In this document: one piece after another, positions 16,949 through 25,751 of the stretch
How positions within the stretch are numbered: the stretch's first letter is position 1
Layout: each line of letters opens with the position of its first letter
Assembly: GCA_964579395.1 (NCBI GenBank)
Contig: CAZOFT010000008.1
Location: 8,066-72,065 of the forward strand
Length of the DNA: 64,000 nucleotides
Reading direction: 5' to 3'
DNA from: JACOTV01 sp964579395
GTDB lineage: Bacteria > Patescibacteriota > Microgenomatia > UBA1406 > GWC2-37-13
Notes under the pieces: model-generated
Told to the model about the DNA's origin: nothing
The model's input: only the letters and a program-made list of their open reading frames with translations
Databases searched by the model: none
Position numbers and translations under genes: made by a program

Positions 16949-18400
16949 TCAGTTCGCATCAAACTTGAAGGTTAATGAATACAGTGCCAAAGAGAAATCC
17001 TGCGTATCCACAATGCCGTCATGATTCAGATCGGCAACCTGCAAATCCTCTTCTGCCTGCGAACCGATACGCTGTCGCACCGCGGCCAAATCAGCTGAAT
17101 CAATAATACCATCTTGAGTAGGTAAATCGCCGGCAAGCATCGTAACACTTCTCAAATCAAGCGTATTGGTTCCAGCAGCGAGTGTGACCTGCCCGGTTTC
17201 GCATGTATATTCTCCGATTGATGCCTCACTTGGCGTGTTCGCACAAATTTTCTTCTGTAGATGGTGCGCCCCCTTAACTAACACGGAATATGTTGTTCCC
17301 GGTATAGCATTTACTGAGATTGAACCGGTATAGAGACCCTGACTGTTTGGTGAAAGTGCGGTTTCCGCACTCACTGTCGTCAATCCTTCAAGCGTTATCT
17401 TCACCGATTCTGTTCGGGTGTCAGTTGGCTGTGCGGTTATTCCCTGAAGACGCGTTGTAATAGCGATTGTCATCTGTTTTGGCTGCAGTGGCGTCGGCGT
17501 CGGCGTGAATGTCGGTGTGGGAGTAGGCGTCTTGGTTGGCGTCGGCGTCGGGGTTTTAGTTGGTGTAGGAGTTGGTGTTTTTGTCGGTTGCGGTGTCTGG
17601 GTCGGTATAGGTGTGCTTGTTGCAGCAGGCGGCGTGGTGGGAACAGGGCCGGCAGTCGGATCTACAAGTGCACACATATCGGGCGTACATTCTGAACCTG
17701 TAGCACAAGCGGTTAGGACACACTTACTATCAAGACACGAATTGTTTGTGGGACAATCATTTTTTACAGCACAAGTGTCGCCACACTGACCACCATCCGT
17801 CGGCGGCTGAGTCGGTGCCACGGTAAATACCGGGGTTGCGGTCGGCTCCCCTCCCCCACCTGTTCCGAAGGTATACGAAGCAGTATCAAGCTGATCCGGC
17901 ACAAATACATAATTTTCTACATTACCAGTCACTTCAAGATCAGGCTCGCTTACAGTAATACCACCTGCTCCAGATGCCCCGGTAAACACCACATCAAATG
18001 TAATTTCACTTAATGGATCTGACAAATACACAATGTACGCCAACCTTACGGTATCGGCGGAAACGGTGTGAAATAGTTTCTTCGTGTCATCAAACCCGGT
18101 CGGCGTGGTCGCACTGACAAACTGAGTACCACCGGTTGCCTTCAGCACGATATTGAAAGCGGTGATAGTGTTTGTAGCGGTCGTCGGCTTGATCGTGACA
18201 GTAGCAGTTTGTTGCGTATTTGGTGGCAGCGTGCCCGAGTTGGGGCTTACTGTGACATTTACTCCATTTGCCACTGCTGCTCGGTACGTATGAAGTGTAT
18301 TGTTCACAAACACCCAAAGAAGCACTGCTGTTGCAACAGTGATGGCACCGTAAAAGAGCAAGATCAGATTTGTGTGAGATGGTGATTTACGGCGAGCCAT
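16949..18400 (-). CDS. Scaffold-type surface protein with Cys-rich insert and dockerin (paralog 2)
   Basis: A 483-residue paralog of the protein at 14902: membrane anchor (10-33), cohesin-like domain (about 43-178), a cysteine-rich insert (about 203-247, ten cysteines in CGDTCAVKNDCP-type spacing) absent from the other two paralogs, a threefold KTPTPTPT linker, a beta domain with two cysteines, and a C-terminal dockerin pair (GDLPTQDGIIDSAD and DLNHDGIVDTQD). The insert may be a small disulfide-stabilised binding module. It sits 54 nt downstream of the cohesin-like gene at 18455. Confidence 0.75.
   Translation of the reverse strand: MARRKSPSHTNLILLFYGAITVATAVLLWVFVNNTLHTYRAAVANGVNVTVSPNSGTLPPNTQQTATVTIKPTTATNTITAFNIVLKATGGTQFVSATTPTGFDDTKKLFHTVSADTVRLAYIVYLSDPLSEITFDVVFTGASGAGGITVSEPDLEVTGNVENYVFVPDQLDTASYTFGTGGGGEPTATPVFTVAPTQPPTDGGQCGDTCAVKNDCPTNNSCLDSKCVLTACATGSECTPDMCALVDPTAGPVPTTPPAATSTPIPTQTPQPTKTPTPTPTKTPTPTPTKTPTPTPTFTPTPTPLQPKQMTIAITTRLQGITAQPTDTRTESVKITLEGLTTVSAETALSPNSQGLYTGSISVNAIPGTTYSVLVKGAHHLQKKICANTPSEASIGEYTCETGQVTLAAGTNTLDLRSVTMLAGDLPTQDGIIDSADLAAVRQRIGSQAEEDLQVADLNHDGIVDTQDFSLALYSLTFKFDAN
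17491..17600 (-). repeat. Thr-Pro linker coding repeat
   Basis: Tandem codons for KTPTPTP units form a short internal repeat in the linker of paralog 2. The unit length is a multiple of three, so copy number can change without a frameshift. Confidence 0.75.
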
Positions 18401-18832
18401 GAGTCAGCGGTTGTTTTGATGGGATTGGTATCGGTTATGCCTTTTTTTCAGGCGTTACTGGTTGGGTGCAATACGCACCATGTCATCTGACAGATATACT
18501 TTTTGATTGTCTTTGTTGATGAGCTTGGTCGTATTGTTCTCGAGTTCCTGAACAATGCGTACTGCATCCTTTTGTCCTTTGACTTGTGTCACCGGAATGG
18601 TGAGCACTGCTTTGTTTTCAAAGACTGATGATCCCTGTGCTGACGGAAGCTTGATTGCAGTGATAGCTACCATTCCCTCTTTTGCATTGCTTTGAACTAC
18701 TTGAAATTGTGAATCAAGTGATTTAACGGTGCCGACTGTTACCATCTTCGGATCATAGCTTAAGATGACATCATACCCCACAACATCATTGCCTCCTGAG
18801 CTCATGGTGATTGTGTATGTTTGTTCTTCTTT
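18303..18832 (-). repeat. 530-bp direct repeat, copy B
   Basis: Partner of 16196-16725, in the same orientation. The flanks diverge immediately (anchor of the cohesin-like gene on one side, residue 34 onward of paralog 2 on the other). Confidence 0.9.
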
Positions 18833-18976
18833 CTGGCCAGCTGGTGAAAGCTGAGAAGAATTCTTGCCAAACAGCCCAAAAAGAAGAAATCCCAGCAACA
18901 ACAAAACCCCAAGAACGACCCAGACACGATTGATGCGACTTTTTGTTACATGAGAAGGAGGCTTAGACTCGTCCAT
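18455..18976 (-). CDS. Membrane-anchored cohesin-like protein, copy B
   Basis: A 173-residue protein with a transmembrane anchor (about 19-38) unrelated to that of copy A, joined to an identical cohesin-like domain of about 122 residues. Two anchors with one identical binding domain imply the same partner specificity. It begins 40 nt after the stop of paralog 3 (19017) and precedes paralog 2. Identity at DNA level means very recent copying or conversion. Confidence 0.65.
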   Translation of the reverse strand: MDESKPPSHVTKSRINRVWVVLGVLLLLGFLLFGLFGKNSSQLSPAGQKEEQTYTITMSSGGNDVVGYDVILSYDPKMVTVGTVKSLDSQFQVVQSNAKEGMVAITAIKLPSAQGSSVFENKAVLTIPVTQVKGQKDAVRIVQELENNTTKLINKDNQKVYLSDDMVRIAPNQ

Positions 18977-18982
18977 GCACTT

Positions 18983-18988
18983 AGTATG
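18983..18988 (-). promoter_or_regulatory. -10-like hexamer CATACT
   Basis: Minus-strand CATACT ends 6 nt before the ATG at 18976. Confidence 0.4.
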
Positions 18989-19016
18989 AAGTGTTTACGA
19001 TCGTTTTTCAAGCAGC

Positions 19017-20174
19017 TTATTGATCGTCGTACTTGATGTTGAGAGATTGAATCACAAGAGACATGTCTTGTGTATCTATGATGCCGTCACGATTCAAGTC
19101 AGCGACAACCAGCTTTGATGGGTCGCGAGAACCCAATGACTGACGCACATAGGAAGTGTCATAGGAGTCAACGATGCCGTCTTGTGCAGGCAAGTCGCCC
19201 ACCAACATGGTGATGCTGGTGAGATCAAAGTCATTTCCTCCTGCTATCAGCGATACTGCACCTTGATCACAGCGATACGTACCAATTGAAGATTCCTTCG
19301 GCAAATTCATACAAATCTTCTTCTGCAGATGGCGCGGACCTTTGACATACAGACGATATGTAGTGCCTGGTTTTGCCTGCACATCCACCGACCCACGATA
19401 GACACCCTTATCATCTGGCGTCAACGAAACTTTGGTATCAAGGTCCGTCGGACCGCGAAGGCCGATCGCAAATGTCTCCGCCCCAGCAGAAGTAGGCTTA
19501 GCTAAAATACCTTGAAGTCGAACGGCAAAGTCTAGTTTCATCGTTTGAAGACCACCCGGGGTTGTAGTGATAGCCGGTGTCGCAGTCGGGTTCGTGCCTG
19601 GAGGCGTCGTGGGCAACACGCTACCATCCCAGCTTACCGAATGAGAAATCGGATCACTTCCCAAATCAAATGCGATCGTGGACACCGTCCCTACCACCTC
19701 AGATGCACCAGCGTCTACATTCAACGTACCCGTTCCACCTGTACCACTTTGCTCAACAGTCAGCTCCATATATACCAAATCCTGCGCTTCTCCGGTTGCG
19801 CCTACAGTGTAGGCGAATCGCGGAGCGGCTGCGGTAGGAGTGTTAAAAAGTTCGTCCGGAAAATTCGTCGGCTTTGTTGCCGATGTGATTTTCATATTTC
19901 CGCTCAGACTAAATACCAGATTAAATGCCGTGATTTTGTTTGTTGCGGTAACTGGTTTGATCGTAACGCCGATTTTTTTCATCGTGCCTGTTGAGCCGGC
20001 AGCCACATCAGTAAACGAAATCTCAACAGCATCAGGGCCGAGCGCTGCCTTGGAGCCCGTAGGATTGTGCAAAAAGTAGGAGAACAGGAAAAAGGAAGCA
20101 ACCACGATACCGCCCACCACAAAAATGATTTTGAGATACGACTCAAACAATGAATATGAGCGTTCGCGGTACAT
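19017..20174 (-). CDS. Scaffold-type surface protein with dockerin (paralog 3)
   Basis: A 385-residue paralog with a different N-terminal anchor (about 15-37), a cohesin-like domain (about 46-186), a short Pro/Thr linker, a beta domain with two cysteines, and a dockerin pair (GDLPAQDGIVDSYD and DLNRDGIIDTQD). It is the most compact of the three. It is first in the minus-strand series (20174 to 13524). A TATTCT hexamer ends 5 nt before the ATG and may be its -10. No enzyme domain is present, which fits a structural or adaptor role. Confidence 0.72.
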   Translation of the reverse strand: MYRERSYSLFESYLKIIFVVGGIVVASFFLFSYFLHNPTGSKAALGPDAVEISFTDVAAGSTGTMKKIGVTIKPVTATNKITAFNLVFSLSGNMKITSATKPTNFPDELFNTPTAAAPRFAYTVGATGEAQDLVYMELTVEQSGTGGTGTLNVDAGASEVVGTVSTIAFDLGSDPISHSVSWDGSVLPTTPPGTNPTATPAITTTPGGLQTMKLDFAVRLQGILAKPTSAGAETFAIGLRGPTDLDTKVSLTPDDKGVYRGSVDVQAKPGTTYRLYVKGPRHLQKKICMNLPKESSIGTYRCDQGAVSLIAGGNDFDLTSITMLVGDLPAQDGIVDSYDTSYVRQSLGSRDPSKLVVADLNRDGIIDTQDMSLVIQSLNIKYDDQ

Positions 20175-20293
20175 AGACTAGAATAAGGTAATATAATTTC
20201 AGAAAGAAGTCAACGAATCCACACAAAAAAGCCACCCACAACCAAAGTTCTTCTCCGGCCAACGGTACGACTGTTGCGAAATAGCACAAACTG

Positions 20294-20322
20294 TTGACAA
20301 GAGCGTTGTGGCTGCCTATAAT
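20294..20322 (+). promoter_or_regulatory. Consensus sigma-70 promoter TTGACA-17-TATAAT
   Basis: TTGACA at 20294-20299 and TATAAT at 20317-20322 are separated by 17 nt, and the ATG of the HTH gene follows 8 nt later. It is one of the two closest matches to the consensus in the window and predicts a leaderless mRNA. Confidence 0.85.
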
Positions 20323-20330
20323 TGTGATCT

Positions 20331-20549
20331 ATGACATCTACCAAAAACAATCAGAGAGTATCAATTCATGACTTACCAGATCTTATGACGATCCGTGAAG
20401 TCGCTGATCTTCTGCGTGTTTCCCCACTAACCATCAAACGCTGGGGTAAAAAAGGAAAGCTTCCTGCTATTCGTATTAATTCTCGTGGAGATCGTCGCTA
20501 CAAAAAAGAAGTAGTGACTCGTCTTCTGGGAATGGAAATTGAAGAATAA
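20331..20549 (+). CDS. Excisionase/MerR-like helix-turn-helix protein
   Basis: A 72-residue protein with a winged helix of the helix_turn_helix_17/excisionase type: LMTIREVADLLRVSPLTIKRWGKKGKLPAIR, followed by a basic wing and RYKKEVV (the motif spans about residues 18-60). Such proteins bind DNA as small regulators or recombination directionality factors. No integrase or phage gene lies nearby, so a transcription role is more likely. It is read divergently from the dockerin cluster and could regulate it; that is inference. Confidence 0.75.
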   Translation: MTSTKNNQRVSIHDLPDLMTIREVADLLRVSPLTIKRWGKKGKLPAIRINSRGDRRYKKEVVTRLLGMEIEE

Positions 20550-20565
20550 CCCACTCCCTCGGGCC

Positions 20566-21957
20566 TTATCTTCGACCACTTGCCATAAAGGCAACCATAC
20601 CAGCCATAAGCGCCATGAGTATACCCACGGACAATCCGGCCATTTGAGCCTTACTTTTCAGCTTTTCACGCTTGGTGATCGCTTGTACCGTCTCATGCAT
20701 GGCCTTAAACTGCTCGTTGTCTTCTGAGAGCTCTCCCAACTTATCCATGAGCTGCTTACGCCCGTTGGCTGTCTGGACAAGATCCCGAAGAGCGACCAAA
20801 GGCGCCGCATCAGCCTTGTCAGGAGCAACCCCAAGCTGCTTCCCCATTTCGGCAATTTGATTTTGTTCAGTAACAAACTCCTCACGCATCGTTTTCAATT
20901 CGTTTAGTCTTGCACGTATTTCATCCATCTGCGGCTGAAGTTCAGCTGCCTGATGTGGTTTTTTTTGGGTCTGACGAATCAAACCATCTTGTTTTAACTG
21001 CAGCGTCGCCATCTCAAGGTCAATACCATATGTTTTTACAGTCGATGACTCTGCCTCCTGATATGACTTGGCACGATCAATCACCACATCCAGTCGTCCG
21101 CCCTTTTTATCAGCCAATACCTCAATCAACTCAGAAATATCCGCTGTCACAAATGCTCGCGCTTCAGGATCATCGGCAATCGCCTGTACCGCTTCTGATA
21201 TATCTGCCTGCTCCACATTTGAACCCATATATTCCTCATCTGACATCTCAGACAGTTCACCGCTTCGAAGCTGTGCAAGAGACAAGCGAGTCGTGGAGAC
21301 ATCATCTCCCTCCACCCCAAACGGATGAGCCAGCACAGCCACTTCTCCACTCCCTATATTGATTTGGACTTTGCCAAGCACCATGGGTCCGTCGGGCGTA
21401 TTCACGATGCGCCCTTCAAGCTGCTTCATACTATCCATGTCAGGGGTAGCGACAATATCTTCAAGCGCGCGTGGGGCTTCAGAATGGGACTGTTCGAGCT
21501 TCTTATCTCCTGAATCATCACCAACGGACGCCTCTGCTGAATCGGATGTCGGTCCGGGCCCGAGCTCACGAGGCGGCACGCGCACATCGGTGGCCACAAG
21601 CTCTTTGGGTGTCTGTTGCGGTACTTGTTCTACCTCAACCGGTGCATCAGCAGAGCCGGCAGACAACTCATCTGTGCGCCCCGCTACTTTTGCAATAGTG
21701 ACTGCCAAGTCGGCTCCCCTTGTGAGCAAACCTTCTGCTATAGTGTCAACCATCTCCTCCGCCTTTGACTTGGGAAGCTCTGGCGCTTCCTGGGCTTCAG
21801 ACGGGTTTGGGCCGGCAGTGAACTCAAGGCGGTTGGGGGCGGGAGGCAGCTCCAGTGGTTTTTTGGGCGCCACTGGTTCTTTTGGCGCAGGCGGAGCAAA
21901 CCCCTCAGGTCCTGCATCAAAGAAAAATACCGGTACGATGTGTCTGTCCTTATTCAT
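20566..21957 (-). CDS. Unknown tail-anchored acidic protein
   Basis: A 463-residue protein that I do not recognise. The N-terminal 130 residues are rich in Pro, Ala and Glu; the middle (about 165-260) looks globular; residues 290-440 are mostly helical and charged, with coiled-coil character; and the last 25 residues form one transmembrane helix ending in GRR. That is a tail-anchor layout. Its ATG overlaps the end of the 107-residue gene upstream by 8 nt, so translation is probably coupled. The whole unit from 26095 to 20566 seems to be a four-gene cassette. Confidence 0.6.
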   Translation of the reverse strand: MNKDRHIVPVFFFDAGPEGFAPPAPKEPVAPKKPLELPPAPNRLEFTAGPNPSEAQEAPELPKSKAEEMVDTIAEGLLTRGADLAVTIAKVAGRTDELSAGSADAPVEVEQVPQQTPKELVATDVRVPPRELGPGPTSDSAEASVGDDSGDKKLEQSHSEAPRALEDIVATPDMDSMKQLEGRIVNTPDGPMVLGKVQINIGSGEVAVLAHPFGVEGDDVSTTRLSLAQLRSGELSEMSDEEYMGSNVEQADISEAVQAIADDPEARAFVTADISELIEVLADKKGGRLDVVIDRAKSYQEAESSTVKTYGIDLEMATLQLKQDGLIRQTQKKPHQAAELQPQMDEIRARLNELKTMREEFVTEQNQIAEMGKQLGVAPDKADAAPLVALRDLVQTANGRKQLMDKLGELSEDNEQFKAMHETVQAITKREKLKSKAQMAGLSVGILMALMAGMVAFMASGRR

Positions 21958-22273
21958 ATGACTCCTTGGCAACTGCTAACGCAGCATCAATATCTCCTGA
22001 CTTCATACACGCTCTCATGCGCTCGATGACTTCATTCGTCTCTACTTGCTCTACCTGACGACCCACCTCAACGCGCAATACTGAAAATGCCGGAAACTGC
22101 ACGCAGTAGCGTTCGATCTTCACTTCAACATCATGCAGCGTATCAAACGGCAACATATCCAAAAATGCCTGTGCGCTCTCATGGGCACCGTCGACGGTGA
22201 TCTCATCAGCAATAAGAAGTGTCTGGAGCGTCTTTAAGTAGGCTACTTCAAGTGAGTACGTCAGCTGCTGCAT
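21950..22273 (-). CDS. Small helical protein of unknown function
   Basis: A 107-residue mostly helical, acidic protein without a membrane segment. I do not recognise it with confidence; its helical pattern resembles the 115-residue protein at 25748. The ATG at 22273 is chosen because a TATACT box ends 6 nt upstream. It overlaps the next gene by 8 nt. Confidence 0.55.
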   Translation of the reverse strand: MQQLTYSLEVAYLKTLQTLLIADEITVDGAHESAQAFLDMLPFDTLHDVEVKIERYCVQFPAFSVLRVEVGRQVEQVETNEVIERMRACMKSGDIDAALAVAKESYE

Positions 22274-22279
22274 GCTTAT

Positions 22280-22285
22280 AGTATA
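22280..22285 (-). promoter_or_regulatory. -10 hexamer TATACT, leaderless start
   Basis: Minus-strand TATACT ends 6 nt before the ATG at 22273 and would drive the last two genes of the cassette. Confidence 0.55.
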
Positions 22286-22388
22286 TCGCACCAGGCCAAT
22301 AATAGCTCTGCGCTTCCTTTCACAAAACTATGTGATGGCAACAGATAGGGCCTTATCTATCTGAGCCGGCACAAAGTGATCTTCATGC

Positions 22389-25300
22389 TTATGAGGTCGT
22401 GACGTCAGATACCGCACCCTCCACCATACTGTCGATCATCCAGTCACGAAACCCGCTACGGGGCATGTTTGCAATGACCGGACCGCTTCCATCTCCTTTG
22501 TGCACACGGATACGCCCGTCTTCGCCAACTGACGCAACAAGCACTCTACCTGACCAATCATGCCAACTCATCCCATCATAATCATCTACCCCGCCAAACC
22601 ACCCCTCTACCGCATCAAATCGCTCAGGCTCTGAGTCGATGCCTGACAAATCCGGCGCTCCGGCCGATGTGCCGATCTCATCGGTGATGGGTGTGCCCAG
22701 GTCTACATCCAGTTCTTCCAGACGAGTGCGGCGTTCAGCGGGAGTTTCATCATACAGTCGGCCCGGCATACCCACATGTGCATCCGGAACCGTAGGAAAT
22801 AGCGTTGCGCGTTCGCGCGGCACAAATGGAGCGTGCGCCACCACTCGCCGCGGCGCTGCTGAGGGCTCGGGAATAGGCTCTTCCGCTACAGGCTCTGGGG
22901 CGGGTTCTGTGGCAGTCGGGGCAGCAGATACCGGTTCCACCGGGTGGCGAACATCCGGAGCGCGCAGCCTCCTTCTTCGCATATGTCTGACGGTCAAACC
23001 CGTACCAACCACCGCTACTGTGCCTGCCCCGATTCCTGTGGCTTCAACTGCATGATCTTCAAACCACTGCCCTACTGTGCGAAGCACCCCATCTCCTGCT
23101 TCACTACCAATCTCCTTCGTCGATTCGGTGACCGCTACCGCCGTCTCTGCCGCTTGCTCTGTCACCTGCTCAGCAATCGGCAAAGGTGCTGCCGGCACTG
23201 AAACCGACGTGTCCATAAGCTTCTCTTGAAGACCTTGATCATGTAAAAACCAGGAATCCAAGTCGGCGATCGTGATTGACTCCTGTTTTTTTCCTCGTAT
23301 ATATACATATAAAGAAGCCAGCTCCTCATTGGTGTACCGATCCTTTGATCGTCCGCGAAGCGACAGATAGGTATTGAGTGTCTCTGTCAACCATTCGCGC
23401 GCTTCAGGATTCGGCTCTGTCGGTCGGAAAGACACTGTGGACGGAATAGTGAGTGTTTGATTGCGCCATTCACTGGTTCCCACGACTTCTTTCGGATCAA
23501 AGTGTGTGATTAGATGTCCGTCAATGGGACCGCGATTGATAAAGTCCAACAAGCTTCCTTCAGGTATATAGCCGTCTCTGCGTGGGGTCATCAGGTCCTG
23601 AGTGATTGCGTGCGCCTGCTCAGGCGGCACCGCAAATGCGCGCTGTAACCGGGCTTCAAATTCCTGTTGTGCCACTTCATGCAGTTGGCTTCCGCTCGCA
23701 TTCCCCACAGGCAAATCCACCACCACATGCTCCGGTTTTGTCTGAACGATGGTGCTCACTGCTTCCTGTGCTGACATCACCGGATGATCCTGGTCAAACT
23801 GCGCAAACAACGGATCAAATACACGATGTGCATCGACTCCCTCAAAGGGATGATCGCCGGGATGAATCATATGTAAGGAATCAATGCCGACACCTCTCTC
23901 TGACGCCAGTCGATTGATCGATTCCTGAATCAATCCCGCGTAGGGTGGCTGGTCGAGTTGGCCATAGGTGAGCTCAGGATGGCTTTGCAGCATGTGATCT
24001 TTGATGATCCAGGTAATATTATCACCGGATTGTACTTCATAGTGCCCGAACGACTCTATGACCGCCTCCCGTGAGCCTGCCACCGCCTCCGGCACAACAG
24101 GCGCAGCCGGTGCTTCAACTATGCTTGGGGCTTGCGGATGCTCTGTAGAAGTAATTGGCGCATGAGATTCTTGAGTTACTGTAGTTGTGGTTGGGTACTC
24201 TGGGATCGTACTCGCCGGACGCGTCGCGGGAGTTGTTACCGCTTCACTTGCTGCGGCAGGGTGGGTGGTCGTCGGATGCTCCGGCACAGTGGTGGTCGTG
24301 CTTGCACCAGCACGACTTGTTGGGACTTCCTGTAGGGATGAGGTTGTAGGCGCAGTCGGCTGCGCTTCATGCGCCGCGGAGCCAGACATTGCAATATGAT
24401 CTCCCGCCCTTCCTGCTCTGACATGACCCAGTGCGTGATAGGCACTCTCTGCTCGTCCGGCAATCCACTTGCCTCCCACGCCCATCGTGGCACCTGCTGC
24501 AGCTCCAACCACTGCACCTGCAACCGCTTTTCTTCGGCGTGCTTGTTTCATCTCTTTGAGCTTTCCCTGTACGTACGGCATCAATTCGTCTTGTCTTTTT
24601 GCCACATCTTCACGAAGCTGGGCTTTTTGCTCAGCAGAAAGAGATGCGATATCCGCTTTGTGCACGACACGCGCAAACAGGTGCACCATGTATTGCTCTG
24701 GAGTCTGGATAATTGGGTTGCCATCGGCATCTTTATGCTGAACCGTGTCATATCCTCCCGAGCTATCAAAAAACGAAACCCCATACTGCTGCTGGATTTC
24801 AATCAGGGGGAGCAACTGGCGCACGATATGGCGCATGCTTTCTGCTCCAGGATCCGCATGAAGACTTTGCTCAAGCTTGTCAATGACATCATCTGTGCGC
24901 TCAGCTCCGGCGATCACATTTCCCTTTCGATGTACCTGATTCATGCCTTCACGCGTATATCCGCGAACCGCTCCCAATCCAGCACCAGCGAGAGCGCTAC
25001 CGACTCCGGGCACATGGCGTATGACGCTGGCCGGGATGCGTACGCCCGCAGTTTTTATCGCCGCAACTGTCAATGATGTTGAAGCAACTGCTGCTAATTT
25101 TTCACTGTGTTTGCTGCCATATGCGCGACTTTTATCGGCCTTCATGTTGGCCACATGGAGATTGATCGCATCAATTCCGTCGGCATTGGCATCAACTGAT
25201 CGCACAAAACCAGCCATATCGACACTCGCATAGGCAATGATACGTTTATTGAGTTTTTTTACCCCGAAGGCTTCACAAAGGGCCTTATCGTTTTTATTGG

Positions 25301-25751
25301 TACGCAGAAATTGCTCCATGCGTCCTTGTGTTTGTGCCGGACCTACACCTTCATCTCGCAACTCCTGCGCCAATCGCACCAACCTATCTTTGATCACGCC
25401 CTCCAAACGAACTCCTTCTTGCATGGCGCTGAGACGCGTTTCTGTGGCTGCTTCATTGCCTATTTCCTGTCCGTTTTCCTGGAGTTCCTGCATATGTGCT
25501 TTGGTTTTACGCGCCATATAAATCTCGCGCCCCATACTACGCACACCCGAGCGGATCATTCGACCCAATCTGCCAGATTCATGTATATTGAGCTTATCTT
25601 TCTCTTGCGCTGCCAAAAAGTCCTTCTGTGCCCGACCTCGCGCTTCAGAGAGCACGCGATCGTGTGTGTTTGCAATAAATAGATTCACGTGACGTCCATC
25701 AGTGTCTGGTGTGGAGGATGGTGCGGGAGGTGGGAGCGTTACTTCTGTCAT
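22389..25751 (-). CDS. Very large (1120 aa) membrane protein with LysM-like motif, unknown function
   Basis: The largest gene of the window and not recognised. Residues 1-400 are helical and charged, with a small hydrophobic stretch near 245-262. A Gly/Ala-rich transmembrane segment is at about 408-430, then a Thr/Pro/Ala-rich extended region (about 460-560), a LysM-like opening (YEVQSGDNITWIIKDH, about 571-586), globular regions to about 880, a second Gly-rich transmembrane segment (about 925-945) followed by a basic HMRRRR cluster, and an acidic Pro-rich tail. Two membrane segments would leave the Thr/Pro and LysM-like part outside and both ends inside. Its start overlaps the upstream stop (ATGA). 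Confidence 0.6.
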   Translation of the reverse strand: MTEVTLPPPAPSSTPDTDGRHVNLFIANTHDRVLSEARGRAQKDFLAAQEKDKLNIHESGRLGRMIRSGVRSMGREIYMARKTKAHMQELQENGQEIGNEAATETRLSAMQEGVRLEGVIKDRLVRLAQELRDEGVGPAQTQGRMEQFLRTNKNDKALCEAFGVKKLNKRIIAYASVDMAGFVRSVDANADGIDAINLHVANMKADKSRAYGSKHSEKLAAVASTSLTVAAIKTAGVRIPASVIRHVPGVGSALAGAGLGAVRGYTREGMNQVHRKGNVIAGAERTDDVIDKLEQSLHADPGAESMRHIVRQLLPLIEIQQQYGVSFFDSSGGYDTVQHKDADGNPIIQTPEQYMVHLFARVVHKADIASLSAEQKAQLREDVAKRQDELMPYVQGKLKEMKQARRRKAVAGAVVGAAAGATMGVGGKWIAGRAESAYHALGHVRAGRAGDHIAMSGSAAHEAQPTAPTTSSLQEVPTSRAGASTTTTVPEHPTTTHPAAASEAVTTPATRPASTIPEYPTTTTVTQESHAPITSTEHPQAPSIVEAPAAPVVPEAVAGSREAVIESFGHYEVQSGDNITWIIKDHMLQSHPELTYGQLDQPPYAGLIQESINRLASERGVGIDSLHMIHPGDHPFEGVDAHRVFDPLFAQFDQDHPVMSAQEAVSTIVQTKPEHVVVDLPVGNASGSQLHEVAQQEFEARLQRAFAVPPEQAHAITQDLMTPRRDGYIPEGSLLDFINRGPIDGHLITHFDPKEVVGTSEWRNQTLTIPSTVSFRPTEPNPEAREWLTETLNTYLSLRGRSKDRYTNEELASLYVYIRGKKQESITIADLDSWFLHDQGLQEKLMDTSVSVPAAPLPIAEQVTEQAAETAVAVTESTKEIGSEAGDGVLRTVGQWFEDHAVEATGIGAGTVAVVGTGLTVRHMRRRRLRAPDVRHPVEPVSAAPTATEPAPEPVAEEPIPEPSAAPRRVVAHAPFVPRERATLFPTVPDAHVGMPGRLYDETPAERRTRLEELDVDLGTPITDEIGTSAGAPDLSGIDSEPERFDAVEGWFGGVDDYDGMSWHDWSGRVLVASVGEDGRIRVHKGDGSGPVIANMPRSGFRDWMIDSMVEGAVSDVTTS

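Noticed and set aside
17505..17789. Gly/Val-rich reading frame on the + strand
   Set aside because: It is the antisense of the Thr-Pro linker of paralog 2 and shows only the repeat of that linker.
20331..20549. Prophage or integrative element marked by the excisionase-like gene
   Set aside because: No integrase, att repeat or phage gene is seen nearby.
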